Of a DNA stretch of 64,000 bases, positions 18,481-27,016 are shown piece by piece (the stretch's first letter is position 1; every line of letters begins with the position of its first letter). The stretch comes from Thermoplasmatota archaeon. GTDB lineage: Archaea > Thermoplasmatota > B47-G6 > B47-G6B > 47-G6. A model generated the notes under the pieces. That model worked only from the letters and a program-made list of their open reading frames with translations. It searched no databases and had not been told where the DNA came from. A program made the translations under genes and the position numbers. Location: the NCBI GenBank assembly GCA_029258975.1, contig JAPDJS010000009.1:1-64000 (forward strand), read 5' to 3'.

Positions 18481-18876
18481 TCATTCTCCCCCATATGTAA
18501 GTTTAATCTTTAGAACCTTCTCTATCCTTTTCCTCACCCGATCCTCGGGGATGATCTCACTATTTTCAATCTTTGCAAGAAGATTCACCTTAATACCCAC
18601 CTTTTTAGCCAGTTCTTCTCTTGTCATTCCTAGTTGTTCCCTGGCTTTACGAATTCTTTCTCCAAAATCCTCTACAAGGAGGTCTTCCTCCATTTCGTCT
18701 CTACGCATCGAGGCATACCTTTCGTAAAGTGTTTTTTCTCTCGGCTTCTCAGCAACGTATTTACTTATAGTTCGTCCCAACTTAGAGCATTCCTTACAAA
18801 CCAGGTATTCATAGCCCTCTATAATCGTTCTATAAAGAACATTTGTTTCCTTCCCACAAAGTTCACAACGTGGCAA
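18481..18876 (-). CDS. mbf1: Multiprotein-bridging factor 1 homologue (zinc ribbon plus HTH)
   Basis: A 131-residue archaeal MBF1. The N-terminal zinc ribbon has CELCGKETN and LVCKECSK, and a charged linker follows. The C-terminal cro-type helix-turn-helix reads RIRKAREQLGMTREELAKKVG..VNLLAKIENSEIIPEDRV. The TTG start at 18876 has GAGGTGG six bases upstream. Archaeal MBF1 associates with ribosomes and may link translation to transcription. It precedes map, which starts 26 bases after its stop, so the two are probably one operon. Confidence 0.93.
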   Translation of the reverse strand: MPRCELCGKETNVLYRTIIEGYEYLVCKECSKLGRTISKYVAEKPREKTLYERYASMRRDEMEEDLLVEDFGERIRKAREQLGMTREELAKKVGIKVNLLAKIENSEIIPEDRVRKRIEKVLKIKLTYGGE

Positions 18877-19093
18877 AATGTACCACCTCAAAATTAGGGC
18901 AAAGGTATTTTCGCATATACCTCCACTTAGATAAAGGTTTCATTTGTTTAAATAGATTTAATGATCTATCTTGTCCTGAAGGATAGGGATGTTTGCGTCG
19001 ATATTTTGTATTTAAATTGCCACGCTAATCATAATAAAGCACATAAACCACCTCCTTATTAATTCACTTAGAACGTTATAGTACACTTAAAGT

Positions 19094-19181
19094 GCGGGGG
19101 TAGCCAAGCCAGGCCAACGGCGGCGGATTCAAGATCCGCTCCCGCAGGGGTTCCGGGGTTCAAATCCCCGCCCCCGCACCA
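19094..19181 (+). tRNA. tRNA-Leu (CAA)
   Basis: An 88-base type II tRNA with encoded CCA. The acceptor arms are GCGGGGG and CCCCCGC with discriminator A. The anticodon stem GCGGA/TCCGC encloses TTCAAGA, giving anticodon CAA at 19130-19132 for UUG. The long variable arm (TCCCGCAGGGG...) and the T arm GGGGTTCAAATCCCC are complete. No intron is seen. A T-rich tract at about 19192-19201 follows. Confidence 0.97.
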
Positions 19182-19395
19182 TAGATACTTGTTCTCTTTT
19201 TGATATAGGAAAGAAGATGGGATATTATTTGTGCATAGAGTACTACAGAAGGTTCTGAAATTTGTTTTTGTTTAAAAATCTGTGCAAATTTTTTGTGTCT
19301 GTGATGCTAACTGACCATACAATTTGCAAAATTCTGTGTGCAAAAAGAAAAAATATTAAAAATTTGCGATCAAATATATATAACAGCTGACGGGG
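19182..19395 (+). promoter_or_regulatory. AT-rich intergenic region with repeated motifs and a strong TATA box
   Basis: The 214 bases between tRNA-Leu and the export locus hold several related short motifs: TCTGTGCAAATTTT near 19279, ATTTGCAAAATTCTGTG near 19322 and TGTGTGCAAAAAG near 19335. The strongest TATA box in the area, CAAATATATATAAC, spans 19371-19384. Its distance implies transcription starting at or very near the GTG codons at 19396-19401, so the first gene may be leaderless or nearly so. The TGTGCAAA-type repeats could be operator sites. Confidence 0.55.
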
Positions 19396-19677
19396 GTGGT
19401 GCATCTGCAGGAAATCCGCATTAGTACATCTTTATTTGTAGTGATTTTACTTATTACTTGTGTCGGAGGGCTATTTCTTCCTGAGAGCCTTCTAGCGTCA
19501 TCTTTAGACGAGTACTCGAATAACCCGGAAGGTGTAGGAAACATAGTGCACGTCTATGACGAAGATTACGTAAGCATATGGGACGACAAGGCAGCAGGAA
19601 TCTGGATCGGTGGCTGGGCCCGCATATACCCTCCACCCTCCGAAATAATAAATTGGGATTATGGACGCTACAGCTGA
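19396..19677 (+). CDS. Secreted protein, first frame of a split gene
   Basis: Ninety-three residues with a clear N-terminal hydrophobic segment (ISTSLFVVILLITCVGGLFL, about 8-29) followed by a small-residue, acidic stretch, as in a signal peptide. Tandem GTG codons at 19396 and 19399 are the candidate starts; GGGGGTG fits the second. The mature part contains HVYDEDYVSIWDDKAAGIWIGGWARIYPPPSE and ends GRYS at TGA (19675-19677). The +1 frame continues with DPYYDVQWDGY for another 60 residues, so the gene looks split by one base. Homologues were not recognised. Confidence 0.6.
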   Translation: MVHLQEIRISTSLFVVILLITCVGGLFLPESLLASSLDEYSNNPEGVGNIVHVYDEDYVSIWDDKAAGIWIGGWARIYPPPSEIINWDYGRYS

Positions 19678-19858
19678 CCCATATTATGATGTCCAATGGG
19701 ATGGTTACATGGCTAGCCCCACAGATTCTGACGGAAATCCCATATACCCTTGTGCATACGCCTACGTTGAGGCAGAAGTTATCGTATTAGATCCTTTATG
19801 GCCAGGCATAGGGAGAGATGAATATCTATATGCTGAAATTCTGCCAACACCGCCGTAA
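19661..19858 (+). CDS. Second frame of the split secreted protein
   Basis: Sixty-five codons from an ATG at 19661 to TAA. This ATG has no ribosome binding site and the product would lack a signal peptide, although its neighbours are membrane or export proteins. Leaving out the T at 19675, inside AGC-TGA-CCC, joins the first frame (..GRYS) to DPYYDVQWDGYMAS without a break. The joined product is about 153 residues, rich in aromatic and acidic residues, with two Cys. The cause could be an old mutation, a read error or a +1 shift at a UGA-C stop. Confidence 0.5.
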   Translation: MDATADPYYDVQWDGYMASPTDSDGNPIYPCAYAYVEAEVIVLDPLWPGIGRDEYLYAEILPTPP

Positions 19859-19889
19859 TAATGTAAAACACTAAATTAGGTGTGCTATC

Positions 19890-20864
19890 ATGCGCCTTGG
19901 ATCTCTGTTTATCTATTTTACAATTTTTTTGATTGCCTTTTATAATGTTTGTACTGTTACAGTTGCTGAGAACGATTTCACTCTAAAAGTTGGGCACTAC
20001 GCTGAGTATATTGCAAGATATGTCCGTCATGATGAAGATATGCCTAATGGTACTCATTTTCTCAATATTTACTTTTTAGACAACCCTAGACATCTTATCG
20101 ATGTATGGGGCATAGAATTTAGGTTTCGATGGGAGATTATAGATGAAAACGAGAGTTACTATACTGTGAGGGTTTCCATAACAGTATTGAACGCTACCTT
20201 TTTGGAACTCCAGGGACTCTATTTCAATCGCGAATACGTGGGATGTTGGAACTTCTCTCAGACTTATTTTGTGAACAAAGAAGATAGGAAAACTTACTTT
20301 GCTGACAACCACACCTTCTGTAGCTACTGGCCTTACTGGATCACGCATGAGGAAATATCCAATCCGGAGCTTTTGAAGGATAGATATGTACCTCCTAGCC
20401 ACTTCTCAGTAGACGAGAGATATTACATATTGACCGATAAAAAACTTCTCCTTGGAGAGGGGGACGCTTCTCCACCACTCATAGTCTTCGAGGTCTATTT
20501 AACGGAAGACACAAAAATGTGGGAAAAGGGCACTTCGGTGATGAAGTACTTCTACGAGCCGACCTATGGACTTTGCCTTGCTATGGGAGGAGAATACTCG
20601 TTTCCGTTAGGTGTGTTTAGAAATAATACTGTATACCTCTGGATAACGCCTTTTGACCGTTCCACGTTTTTACAGTATATTCATAACATGAGCAAATACA
20701 CGTTCGATGCGTACTACGTTCCGCTCTATAAGACAAACGTACCATGGGAGCGTCCGCCGATAGAGGCTCCCAGTCTATGGAGACCTTCTATAGCGGTAAT
20801 CGTCTTTGCCGTAGTTTCCAGTTCTGTATTAGTCTCTTACGAAATAATCAGAAGGAAAAGGTGA
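19890..20864 (+). CDS. Hypothetical surface protein anchored by a C-terminal TM segment
   Basis: A 324-residue protein with a signal peptide (SLFIYFTIFLIAFYNVCTVTVA, about 5-26) and a large outside domain. It ends in one TM helix (SIAVIVFAVVSSSVLVSYEII, about 299-320) and a basic tail RRKR, the usual stop-transfer arrangement. The ectodomain has several N-glycosylation sequons (NGT, NES, NAT, NFS, NNT) and many aromatic residues. GGTG lies before the ATG. The gene ends six bases before the permease. It may be a substrate-capture or accessory subunit of the ABC system; no known family was recognised. Confidence 0.75.
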   Translation: MRLGSLFIYFTIFLIAFYNVCTVTVAENDFTLKVGHYAEYIARYVRHDEDMPNGTHFLNIYFLDNPRHLIDVWGIEFRFRWEIIDENESYYTVRVSITVLNATFLELQGLYFNREYVGCWNFSQTYFVNKEDRKTYFADNHTFCSYWPYWITHEEISNPELLKDRYVPPSHFSVDERYYILTDKKLLLGEGDASPPLIVFEVYLTEDTKMWEKGTSVMKYFYEPTYGLCLAMGGEYSFPLGVFRNNTVYLWITPFDRSTFLQYIHNMSKYTFDAYYVPLYKTNVPWERPPIEAPSLWRPSIAVIVFAVVSSSVLVSYEIIRRKR

Positions 20865-20870
20865 TAATAA

Positions 20871-21629
20871 ATGGGTAAGAGATTTTTTGATGCCTTCACG
20901 TCCAAATGCCTGATGAGGAATATCCTTATAGCATTGCTCACGTTCTTCCTCACATATGACTATCACGCGTCATTAGTTCAAAATTACCGTCCTTTTGTAG
21001 GGCCCAATAGTTTTCCGTTTATGCTCTATTATGTCATTACCTATGGGGGCATTCCGCTAATCGCCTTACTTTTAACCCTTATTCTCGGCACAATGGTAGC
21101 GTATGAAAAGGAAGTTGGAGAGCTGTATTATATGCTCACATCTCAAGAGAGAAAAGGTACAATCTACGTCAAAAGGATTTTAAACGATTTTCTAATGTTG
21201 CTGATGATTTCAGCATTTTCTTCGGTTATAGCATTTATGATGTCTTATCCTTCTATTGCTTTTCATAGACCAATATCCCTTCTTCTAGCTCTCCTCTACT
21301 TTGTAATATCTTTCGTCGGTTATGCATTTTCAACATATCTCATCGGCTTTTTAATAGCCATTGTTACCCTTTCATTTCCAATCGCGCTTATAACCTCGAT
21401 AGCGGTTTTTTACCTTTCGTACATTGAAATAATGTCCCTACAAAAGTATCTCGTGTTGAGTCTAAATGTTCCTAGAGCTATTATTGTTAGTATAATCAAT
21501 TACATCTATCGCGGTCAAGCTTTGATTATAAGTCATGAACTATCGTTTTCTCATTTCTTGCCATTAATCTTCTGGATTCTAATGGTGATTATCATATTTA
21601 TCGCCGGAGAGAGGAGGGAGATCCCATGA
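20871..21629 (+). CDS. ABC-2-type transporter permease
   Basis: A 252-residue membrane protein with about six TM helices (roughly residues 18-34, 55-77, 103-122, 136-160, 163-188 and 223-246). The first loop carries GTMVAYEKEVGELYYMLTSQERKGTIYVKRILNDFL, like the ABC-2 element in which a cytoplasmic helix meets the ATPase. It overlaps the next gene by four bases (ATGA). With the ATPase encoded two genes later it forms a likely exporter core. Confidence 0.8.
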   Translation: MGKRFFDAFTSKCLMRNILIALLTFFLTYDYHASLVQNYRPFVGPNSFPFMLYYVITYGGIPLIALLLTLILGTMVAYEKEVGELYYMLTSQERKGTIYVKRILNDFLMLLMISAFSSVIAFMMSYPSIAFHRPISLLLALLYFVISFVGYAFSTYLIGFLIAIVTLSFPIALITSIAVFYLSYIEIMSLQKYLVLSLNVPRAIIVSIINYIYRGQALIISHELSFSHFLPLIFWILMVIIIFIAGERREIP

Positions 21630-22057
21630 GAAAAGAGTTTTATTGGGTCGCGCTTGGCATTTTACTTGCATCAATAGCTATAGGCCTACAACAAGTTTCC
21701 GTCCAGAGAACCCTTGAAGGTCAACTTGGATATTACATAGACGTTCGTGAGGGGAGTACTGAAGGGATTATTACGCCATATGGTGCCGTGATTAACTTTC
21801 TAACCTATCCATACGGAGCTAAGATCTCAGATGCAATGTACGGTTTAGATTCGACTAATATCACCGAATGGAGATCTCTGAACAAGGTATCAATAATAGA
21901 AAAAGCAGGATTCTACCTAATTACGTCGGAAAGAGATGTAAATTTAATGTTTCGTATAGAAAAAGTGGGGTTTGACAACTGGAACGTTATTATCATAATG
22001 ACCTGGTTAACGGGGGTTATTATAGCATACGGCCTCTTCAGGAGGAAAATGGTATGA
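21626..22057 (+). CDS. Hypothetical membrane protein of the ABC export locus
   Basis: A 143-residue protein with an N-terminal TM (FYWVALGILLASIAIGLQQV, about 4-22), an outside domain of about 90 residues and a C-terminal TM (VIIIMTWLTGVIIAYGLF, about 121-139). This two-helix shape recurs in accessory subunits of ABC-2 exporters. The start overlaps the permease stop and the stop overlaps the ATPase start by four bases, so all three are translationally coupled. No known family was recognised. Confidence 0.75.
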   Translation: MRKEFYWVALGILLASIAIGLQQVSVQRTLEGQLGYYIDVREGSTEGIITPYGAVINFLTYPYGAKISDAMYGLDSTNITEWRSLNKVSIIEKAGFYLITSERDVNLMFRIEKVGFDNWNVIIIMTWLTGVIIAYGLFRRKMV

Positions 22058-22692
22058 TCGTAGAGGCAAAGGATCTGACAAAGAAATTTAGGCATATTGT
22101 TGCGCTGGATAACATAAGCTTGAGGATAAATGAGGGACTAACGCTTATAGTAGGATCAAATGGTTCTGGGAAGAGCACGCTGATAAAGATAATTGCGGGG
22201 TTCCTTAGGCCGACTTCTGGGAAGATAAGGGTTCTTGGATATGATCCTTGGAAAGAGAGAGGAAAAATAGTGGGGAAAATTGGATTCTCGTTGGATCCTC
22301 CCAGAATCCCATGGTGGATGAGCGGGAAGGAGTTTTTATATGCTATCGCTGAGATGAAGGGCGGCGACGTTGAGAAGGTTTTGGGCATCGAGAAGTTCTG
22401 GGAGAGGAAGATATTTACGTATTCTGCAGGGATGATTAGGAGGATTTCTATAGCAGCATCTCTTGTAGGATCTCCCAGGCTTATATTATTAGACGAGCCC
22501 TTTGCGGGGATAGACATAAGGGGTAAGGAAGAGATAAGAAATCTTGTTTTAGATTTAAAGGAGCGTGGTCAGGACATGATAATAGCCTCTCATATATTTG
22601 CGCCTTTGAAGGGGGTGTATGATTCCATATTTGCTTTGGATGCTGGGAGGCTGATAGACGTAGGCGAATATTTAAGGTGGTCTATCTCATGA
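22054..22692 (+). CDS. ABC transporter ATP-binding protein
   Basis: A 212-residue ABC ATPase. It shows Walker A GSNGSGKST (about residues 35-43), a signature variant YSAGMIRRISIAASL (about 127), Walker B LILLDEPFAGID (about 148) and H-loop IIASHIF (about 177). The signature SAGMIRR in place of LSGGQ is common in ABC-2-type exporters. It completes a unit of split secreted protein, surface protein, permease, accessory membrane protein and ATPase. Confidence 0.93.
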   Translation: MIVEAKDLTKKFRHIVALDNISLRINEGLTLIVGSNGSGKSTLIKIIAGFLRPTSGKIRVLGYDPWKERGKIVGKIGFSLDPPRIPWWMSGKEFLYAIAEMKGGDVEKVLGIEKFWERKIFTYSAGMIRRISIAASLVGSPRLILLDEPFAGIDIRGKEEIRNLVLDLKERGQDMIIASHIFAPLKGVYDSIFALDAGRLIDVGEYLRWSIS

Positions 22693-22841
22693 AAGTTTAT
22701 GACAAGGAGTGGAAACAACATCCTTTTTCACCCACAATTTTAGAAAAAGGTTTAAACATCTCGAAACTATTAAGAGATATTGTTTCCGAAGTACATCAAC
22801 CTTGCTAATAAAGGACTCAAAGAAAATATGGAGGGCTGTGT

Positions 22842-23024
22842 ATGGTAAAGGTGATAGTAGATAAGGAAACCTGTATAGGATGTGGCATATGTGTGCAAGT
22901 TTGTCCGGAAGTTTTTGAGTTAGGTGAGGATGGAAAAGCCTATGCAAAAGTTGATGAGACCGATGCTTCTTGTGTTCAGGACGCCGCAAACAGCTGTCCA
23001 ACAGGATCTATTAAGATTGAATAA
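22842..23024 (+). CDS. Single-cluster [4Fe-4S] ferredoxin
   Basis: A 60-residue ferredoxin. The cluster motif is CIGCGICVQVCP (Cys 11, 14, 17 and 21) with a distal CPTGSI (Cys 52) and an extra Cys at 44. Comparison with Thermococcales-type ferredoxins suggests that Cys 11, 14, 17 and 52 bind one [4Fe-4S] cluster, while Cys 21 and 44 can form a disulfide. It stands alone; 150 bases separate it from the ABC ATPase, with a GTTTAAAC element near 22751. Confidence 0.93.
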   Translation: MVKVIVDKETCIGCGICVQVCPEVFELGEDGKAYAKVDETDASCVQDAANSCPTGSIKIE

Positions 23025-23094
23025 AGATCTCCCGAGTGCTGAATTTGTTCAATTCTTTTCTCTTTATTCTTTAAAATTTATTTTTCTTTTCCGC

Positions 23095-24024
23095 TTATTC
23101 TAACAACTTTAACTTGCCTCTTGCAACCTCGTATATTCTTGTATTAGTGAGTAAATCTTCAATTACCTCCTCAATAATTTCTCGACTTACTTTTGTTAGT
23201 CCATGAGCTCTCTCCACAACCTCAGACCACGGAGCACCAGATCCCTTATCAAGTTCTCTTATAGCTTCCAAAATAGCTCTCACTATGGGGCTCTCCTCTT
23301 CTTCTTCCTCGAAATACTCTGGAATTTCCTCCTCAATCTCTTCTGTTTCCTCTTCAACGTATTCCTCTCTAATTACGTCGCTGACATATCCTAAACTGTC
23401 TGACAACAAACTCTTGTAATCCCTAATTTGATCCAAAATTTCCTCGGGAGTATAATACATTAGGGATATCTTAATAGGTCTCCAATAATGTGGAGGAATC
23501 CCTAGCTCGATTAGCATGTCTTCGGTTAATTCTCCATCAAACTTTCCTATAACCTTTTCCATATATTCCATTCTTTCTATTACGTTTGATGCTGCGTCTA
23601 CAATCCATATATTCCTGTCGTTTAGCGTACCCTTCTTTATTCTTTCGGGTCTTATAAGCGGTATTTTTCTACCCTCCTCTGGTTCAAAAACACGGATTTT
23701 TGCTGTGAACATGATAATTGTAGGTTCATCCCCTATAAGCTTAAGAAATGTGTATACATCCGGCTGAAACTCTCCGGCATAAATGGATGTGACACCTGTT
23801 ATGTCTGAAACTCTTGCTTTTATCGTCTTTTTCTCTGAGCTTTCCACAATATCCGTAACAGTACCTACCATGTAGATTCTATTAATAAGAGCTCCGAAAG
23901 GTGAAACAAGGTATCTAACGATTTTTCCATCCATTTCTTCTTCGTGAATTTGTTTAGATCTCCTAATTTCTTCAATAAATACGCGCCATGCAATTTGTCT
24001 TCTAAACATAATATCAACCCTCAT
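23095..24024 (-). CDS. RPA-associated OB-fold protein (COG3390-like)
   Basis: A 309-residue protein of the archaeal RPA-associated type. An OB-fold occupies about 50-130 (RIYMVGTVTDIVESSEKKTIKARVSDITGVTSIYAGEF). A very acidic linker (EEETEEIEEEIPEYFEEEEEES) lies near 220-245, and a winged-helix-like C terminus (EVVERAHGLTKVSREIIEEVIEDLLTNTRIYEV) follows. It overlaps the RPA stop by four bases. An ATG five codons later, at 24009, has GAGGGTT upstream and may be the real start. In haloarchaea such proteins work with RPA in DNA repair. Confidence 0.87.
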   Translation of the reverse strand: MRVDIMFRRQIAWRVFIEEIRRSKQIHEEEMDGKIVRYLVSPFGALINRIYMVGTVTDIVESSEKKTIKARVSDITGVTSIYAGEFQPDVYTFLKLIGDEPTIIMFTAKIRVFEPEEGRKIPLIRPERIKKGTLNDRNIWIVDAASNVIERMEYMEKVIGKFDGELTEDMLIELGIPPHYWRPIKISLMYYTPEEILDQIRDYKSLLSDSLGYVSDVIREEYVEEETEEIEEEIPEYFEEEEEESPIVRAILEAIRELDKGSGAPWSEVVERAHGLTKVSREIIEEVIEDLLTNTRIYEVARGKLKLLE

Positions 24025-25280
24025 GAAAGTTCTTCTAAGATTTTAGAGAGTTTTTCGCTCATTTGACTTATAGTGTTCTCTTCAATCGAATCCACAAGAA
24101 ATACTAATCCCGTTCTTCCAGGAAGAATGTTTCCACTGGCCGTTACATATTTGCCAAATAATTTTTCTTTGATATACGAGTATCCCGTACCAAACTCAAT
24201 ATCCTCCTTAGCTTTATTTACTAGGTCTTCTAAAGTTTCTCCAAGAATCTTTTCAAGAGCTTCCCTGTTGATTATCGCAAGCAAAGCGCCAGTTCCGTCA
24301 TCTATAACTACTCTAGCCCGGAGATCCAGAAATCCCTTTACCTTCCCATGCTCCGGGCATATACCGCCCTCTTTTAATATTCTCCCACACTTTTCACAGC
24401 GTTTGATAAGACCACTGCCCTGTTTCACATCAACGATTAATCCTTGGACGCTTACGTCTAAACCTCCACCTCTCGCGGCAATATCGTACAAAGTCTCTGA
24501 GCTTACGCAATAAATTTCTCCCCCATAGAGCTTTTCAATCTGGGAATACTGGTCTATCATCAATACTGGAATTCCTCTAAAACTTTGTACACTAGCACCT
24601 ACAATACGAACCATGTCTCCTTCATTAAGATCCAAATCAACCCATGAAGAAAATGCGATTTTACCCGTTGCATCACATAAAAGGCCTCTTATTTTAGGTC
24701 CCTTGCCCTCGTTTATCCTTCTTTTAATTTTTAAAACCAGAGCCTCAACCTCTACGCCAAACATTCCATCTTTAAGATCCATTATTCGCTTCTTTCCGGC
24801 CTCTACAACATATATCTCTTCTTTATATCTTTCAATAATCGTATTTTGAGTAATGTACAACATTAAACCTGACGGTCCAGATCGGGCATACGCATTGACA
24901 ATTCTTATATTTTCACCAGATTTATATGGAAACGTATCTAAATAAGCTCTGAAACTTATTGATCCGGTTTCATCAGCCAATACTCCTACGTAATATTTTC
25001 CTCTCTCCGTAACTATTTCCCTCACGCCAAGAATTTTTCCTATTACCTCTAAACGGCGATCACCATCTTCTATTTCGCTAATTTTCTTTCTTTGGGTCTC
25101 AGCAGTCATATATACGCCTAAATCTTGCATTAGTTTCCTTTTCAGTTCATTATAGTTTGGAATTATTAATGCCCATTTTTTCACTTTTGCTTCAAATTCC
25201 TCTAAAGATACTTTGTCCTCGACAAGTGGATATACTTCTTCTTTGAGTCTCCTAATCCACTCTTCAATTTTTCCTCTCAT
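24021..25280 (-). CDS. rpa: Replication protein A-type ssDNA-binding protein
   Basis: A 419-residue RPA with at least three OB-folds, at about 70-165, 170-265 and 270-400. The first contains IGKILGVREIVTERGKYYVGVLADETGSI. The last OB-fold carries a C2H-type zinc-finger insertion: CEKCGRILKEGGICPEHG (about 300-317), with three Cys and one His. It binds single-stranded DNA in replication and repair. The upstream region is about 350 bases of AT-rich DNA shared divergently with asnS. Confidence 0.93.
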   Translation of the reverse strand: MRGKIEEWIRRLKEEVYPLVEDKVSLEEFEAKVKKWALIIPNYNELKRKLMQDLGVYMTAETQRKKISEIEDGDRRLEVIGKILGVREIVTERGKYYVGVLADETGSISFRAYLDTFPYKSGENIRIVNAYARSGPSGLMLYITQNTIIERYKEEIYVVEAGKKRIMDLKDGMFGVEVEALVLKIKRRINEGKGPKIRGLLCDATGKIAFSSWVDLDLNEGDMVRIVGASVQSFRGIPVLMIDQYSQIEKLYGGEIYCVSSETLYDIAARGGGLDVSVQGLIVDVKQGSGLIKRCEKCGRILKEGGICPEHGKVKGFLDLRARVVIDDGTGALLAIINREALEKILGETLEDLVNKAKEDIEFGTGYSYIKEKLFGKYVTASGNILPGRTGLVFLVDSIEENTISQMSEKLSKILEELS

Positions 25281-25629
25281 TAATTCTCACCAATTGACTT
25301 ATTTACCTTCTGCCACAGAAAAATTGATATTTTTCGACCTTTGATGCTATTTATCCATTTTTAGCCGAAATCATCAACATTATGACATCTTATTGAATAT
25401 TTTTCATTGTTATTTTAATTAAGGGCTAATTTTTATCCATTAGCATGTATTGTTTCCTCATTATTAAAAAACTTTTGTAGCTTGATGACAATTTGGATTA
25501 TGAAAACACTAAAAACGACATGGAACTCCAAAAAATAATAAAGGGTTTATAGTGATACTCTTCCTATATATTGAGATATGTATGAATTCTTCGTCAAATG
25601 TTTGAACAATGATTAAAGGGTGGGTCATC
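25281..25629. other. Divergent intergenic region between rpa and asnS
   Basis: Around 350 bases without a gene. It is strongly AT-rich. A T-rich/A-rich patch near 25400-25480 and a TATA-like GGGTTTATAGTG near 25543 (plus strand) are the only visible signals, the latter plausible for asnS. No hairpin or T-box-like element was found. Confidence 0.4.
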
Positions 25630-26910
25630 ATGTATACACCTATTTCAGAGCTCAAAAACAAGATTGGTGAGAGAGTTAAAGTACGAGGATGGGCTTACAG
25701 AGCTAGAGAAACCGGTGGAATAGCATTTATTGTCTTAAGGGACTCTACTGGAATAGTACAATGTACATTTAAAAAAGGAGTCGTTCCAGACGATATATTT
25801 GAAAAGGCGTCATCTATTACCATTGAGAGTTCACTTATTGTTGAAGGAGAAGTTGTAGAGGATAAGAGGGCTCCGGGTGGAATTGAAATTCGTGGCAGCA
25901 ATATTGAGATTGTTAATCTTGCAGAGCCTTTTCCCATAACAAAGGATTATAGTGAAGAATTCTTACTTGATGTTAGACACCTATGGATAAGAAGTAGAAA
26001 AATGAGTGCTATCATGAAAATCCGATCTCAAGCTTTCTGGGCCTTGCACGAGTTCTTCAAAAAGGAAGGATACTACTTCGTCACAGCCCCTACCTTCATA
26101 ACTGCTGCTGTAGAGGGTGGGGCCACACTATTTGAGGTAAATTATTTTGGTAAAAAGGCTTATCTTACCCAATCTGCGCAGTTTTATCTTGAGGCATTAA
26201 TATTTAGTCTTGAGAAAGTATACACTGTAGCCCCAAGCTTTAGAGCAGAAAAATCAAAGACAAGAAGACACTTAACAGAATTTTGGCATGTTGAGGCTGA
26301 AGCAGCATGGTATCATAATGAAGATATGATGAAATTCGAAGAGCAAATGATTAAATATGTAGTCGACAAGGTATTAGAACATAATGAAGAAGAACTAAAG
26401 ATTCTTGGGCGAGATATTTCAAAGCTAGATCTTTCTTTGCCCTTTGAAAGAATAAAATACGAAGAGGCCTTGGAAATTCTTAACAAAAAAGGCTTTGAGC
26501 TTAAGTGGGGTGATGACTTAGGCGCAGATGAGGAGAGAGCACTTACGTTAGAATTTGATAACCCCTTCTTTATCACCCACTTCCCTAGAGAGAAGGGTTT
26601 CTATCATAGACCAGACCCCAATGAGCCCAAAGCCCTTTTGTGTCATGACCTTCTTGCTCCAGAGGGATATGGTGAAATCATAGGTGGGGGAGAAAGAATT
26701 TTCGACAAACAAGAGCTAATTGACAGAATACTCGAAATGGGGTTAAAACCAGAAGACTACGAGTGGTATATTGACTTAAGGAGATACGGGAGTGTCCCTC
26801 ACTCTGGTTTCGGCCTTGGTGCTGATAGGTTTATTATGTGGATTTGCGGGCTTTCGCATATAAGAGATTCTCTGCCGTTTCCAAGAACTATTTCTCGCCT
26901 TTCCCCATAA
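25630..26910 (+). CDS. asnS: Asparaginyl-tRNA synthetase
   Basis: A 426-residue class II synthetase. An N-terminal OB-fold anticodon-binding domain (KVRGWAYRARETGGIAFIVLRDSTG) spans about residues 1-110. Motif 2 is FRAEKSKTRRHLTEFWHVEAE (about 210-230) and motif 3 is GFGLGADRFIMWICGL (about 392). AsnRS rather than AspRS is indicated by YGSVPHSGFGLG and the ending LPFPRTISRLSP, which lacks the AspRS ending pattern PRD. ATG at 25630 follows GGGTGG at normal distance. An AsnRS means Asn-tRNA need not depend on the amidotransferase route. Confidence 0.93.
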   Translation: MYTPISELKNKIGERVKVRGWAYRARETGGIAFIVLRDSTGIVQCTFKKGVVPDDIFEKASSITIESSLIVEGEVVEDKRAPGGIEIRGSNIEIVNLAEPFPITKDYSEEFLLDVRHLWIRSRKMSAIMKIRSQAFWALHEFFKKEGYYFVTAPTFITAAVEGGATLFEVNYFGKKAYLTQSAQFYLEALIFSLEKVYTVAPSFRAEKSKTRRHLTEFWHVEAEAAWYHNEDMMKFEEQMIKYVVDKVLEHNEEELKILGRDISKLDLSLPFERIKYEEALEILNKKGFELKWGDDLGADEERALTLEFDNPFFITHFPREKGFYHRPDPNEPKALLCHDLLAPEGYGEIIGGGERIFDKQELIDRILEMGLKPEDYEWYIDLRRYGSVPHSGFGLGADRFIMWICGLSHIRDSLPFPRTISRLSP

Positions 26911-27016
26911 TCTCATTTTTTAACCATTTCCTTAGTTTATTTTCAGAGCTAAAATTAAAAACGATTTATAAGAAATATTAAATTGAAGTACACAATATCT
27001 TTAGGGGTTGATTAAA

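Noticed and set aside
19578..19790. Third overlapping frame in the split secreted-protein gene
   Set aside because: The other two frames join into one sensible protein; this frame has no signal peptide, no ribosome binding site and an arbitrary composition.
23095..25280. RPA pair as a possible phage or plasmid module
   Set aside because: The pair of RPA and RPA-associated OB protein is a regular chromosomal arrangement in archaea, and base composition does not differ from the surroundings.
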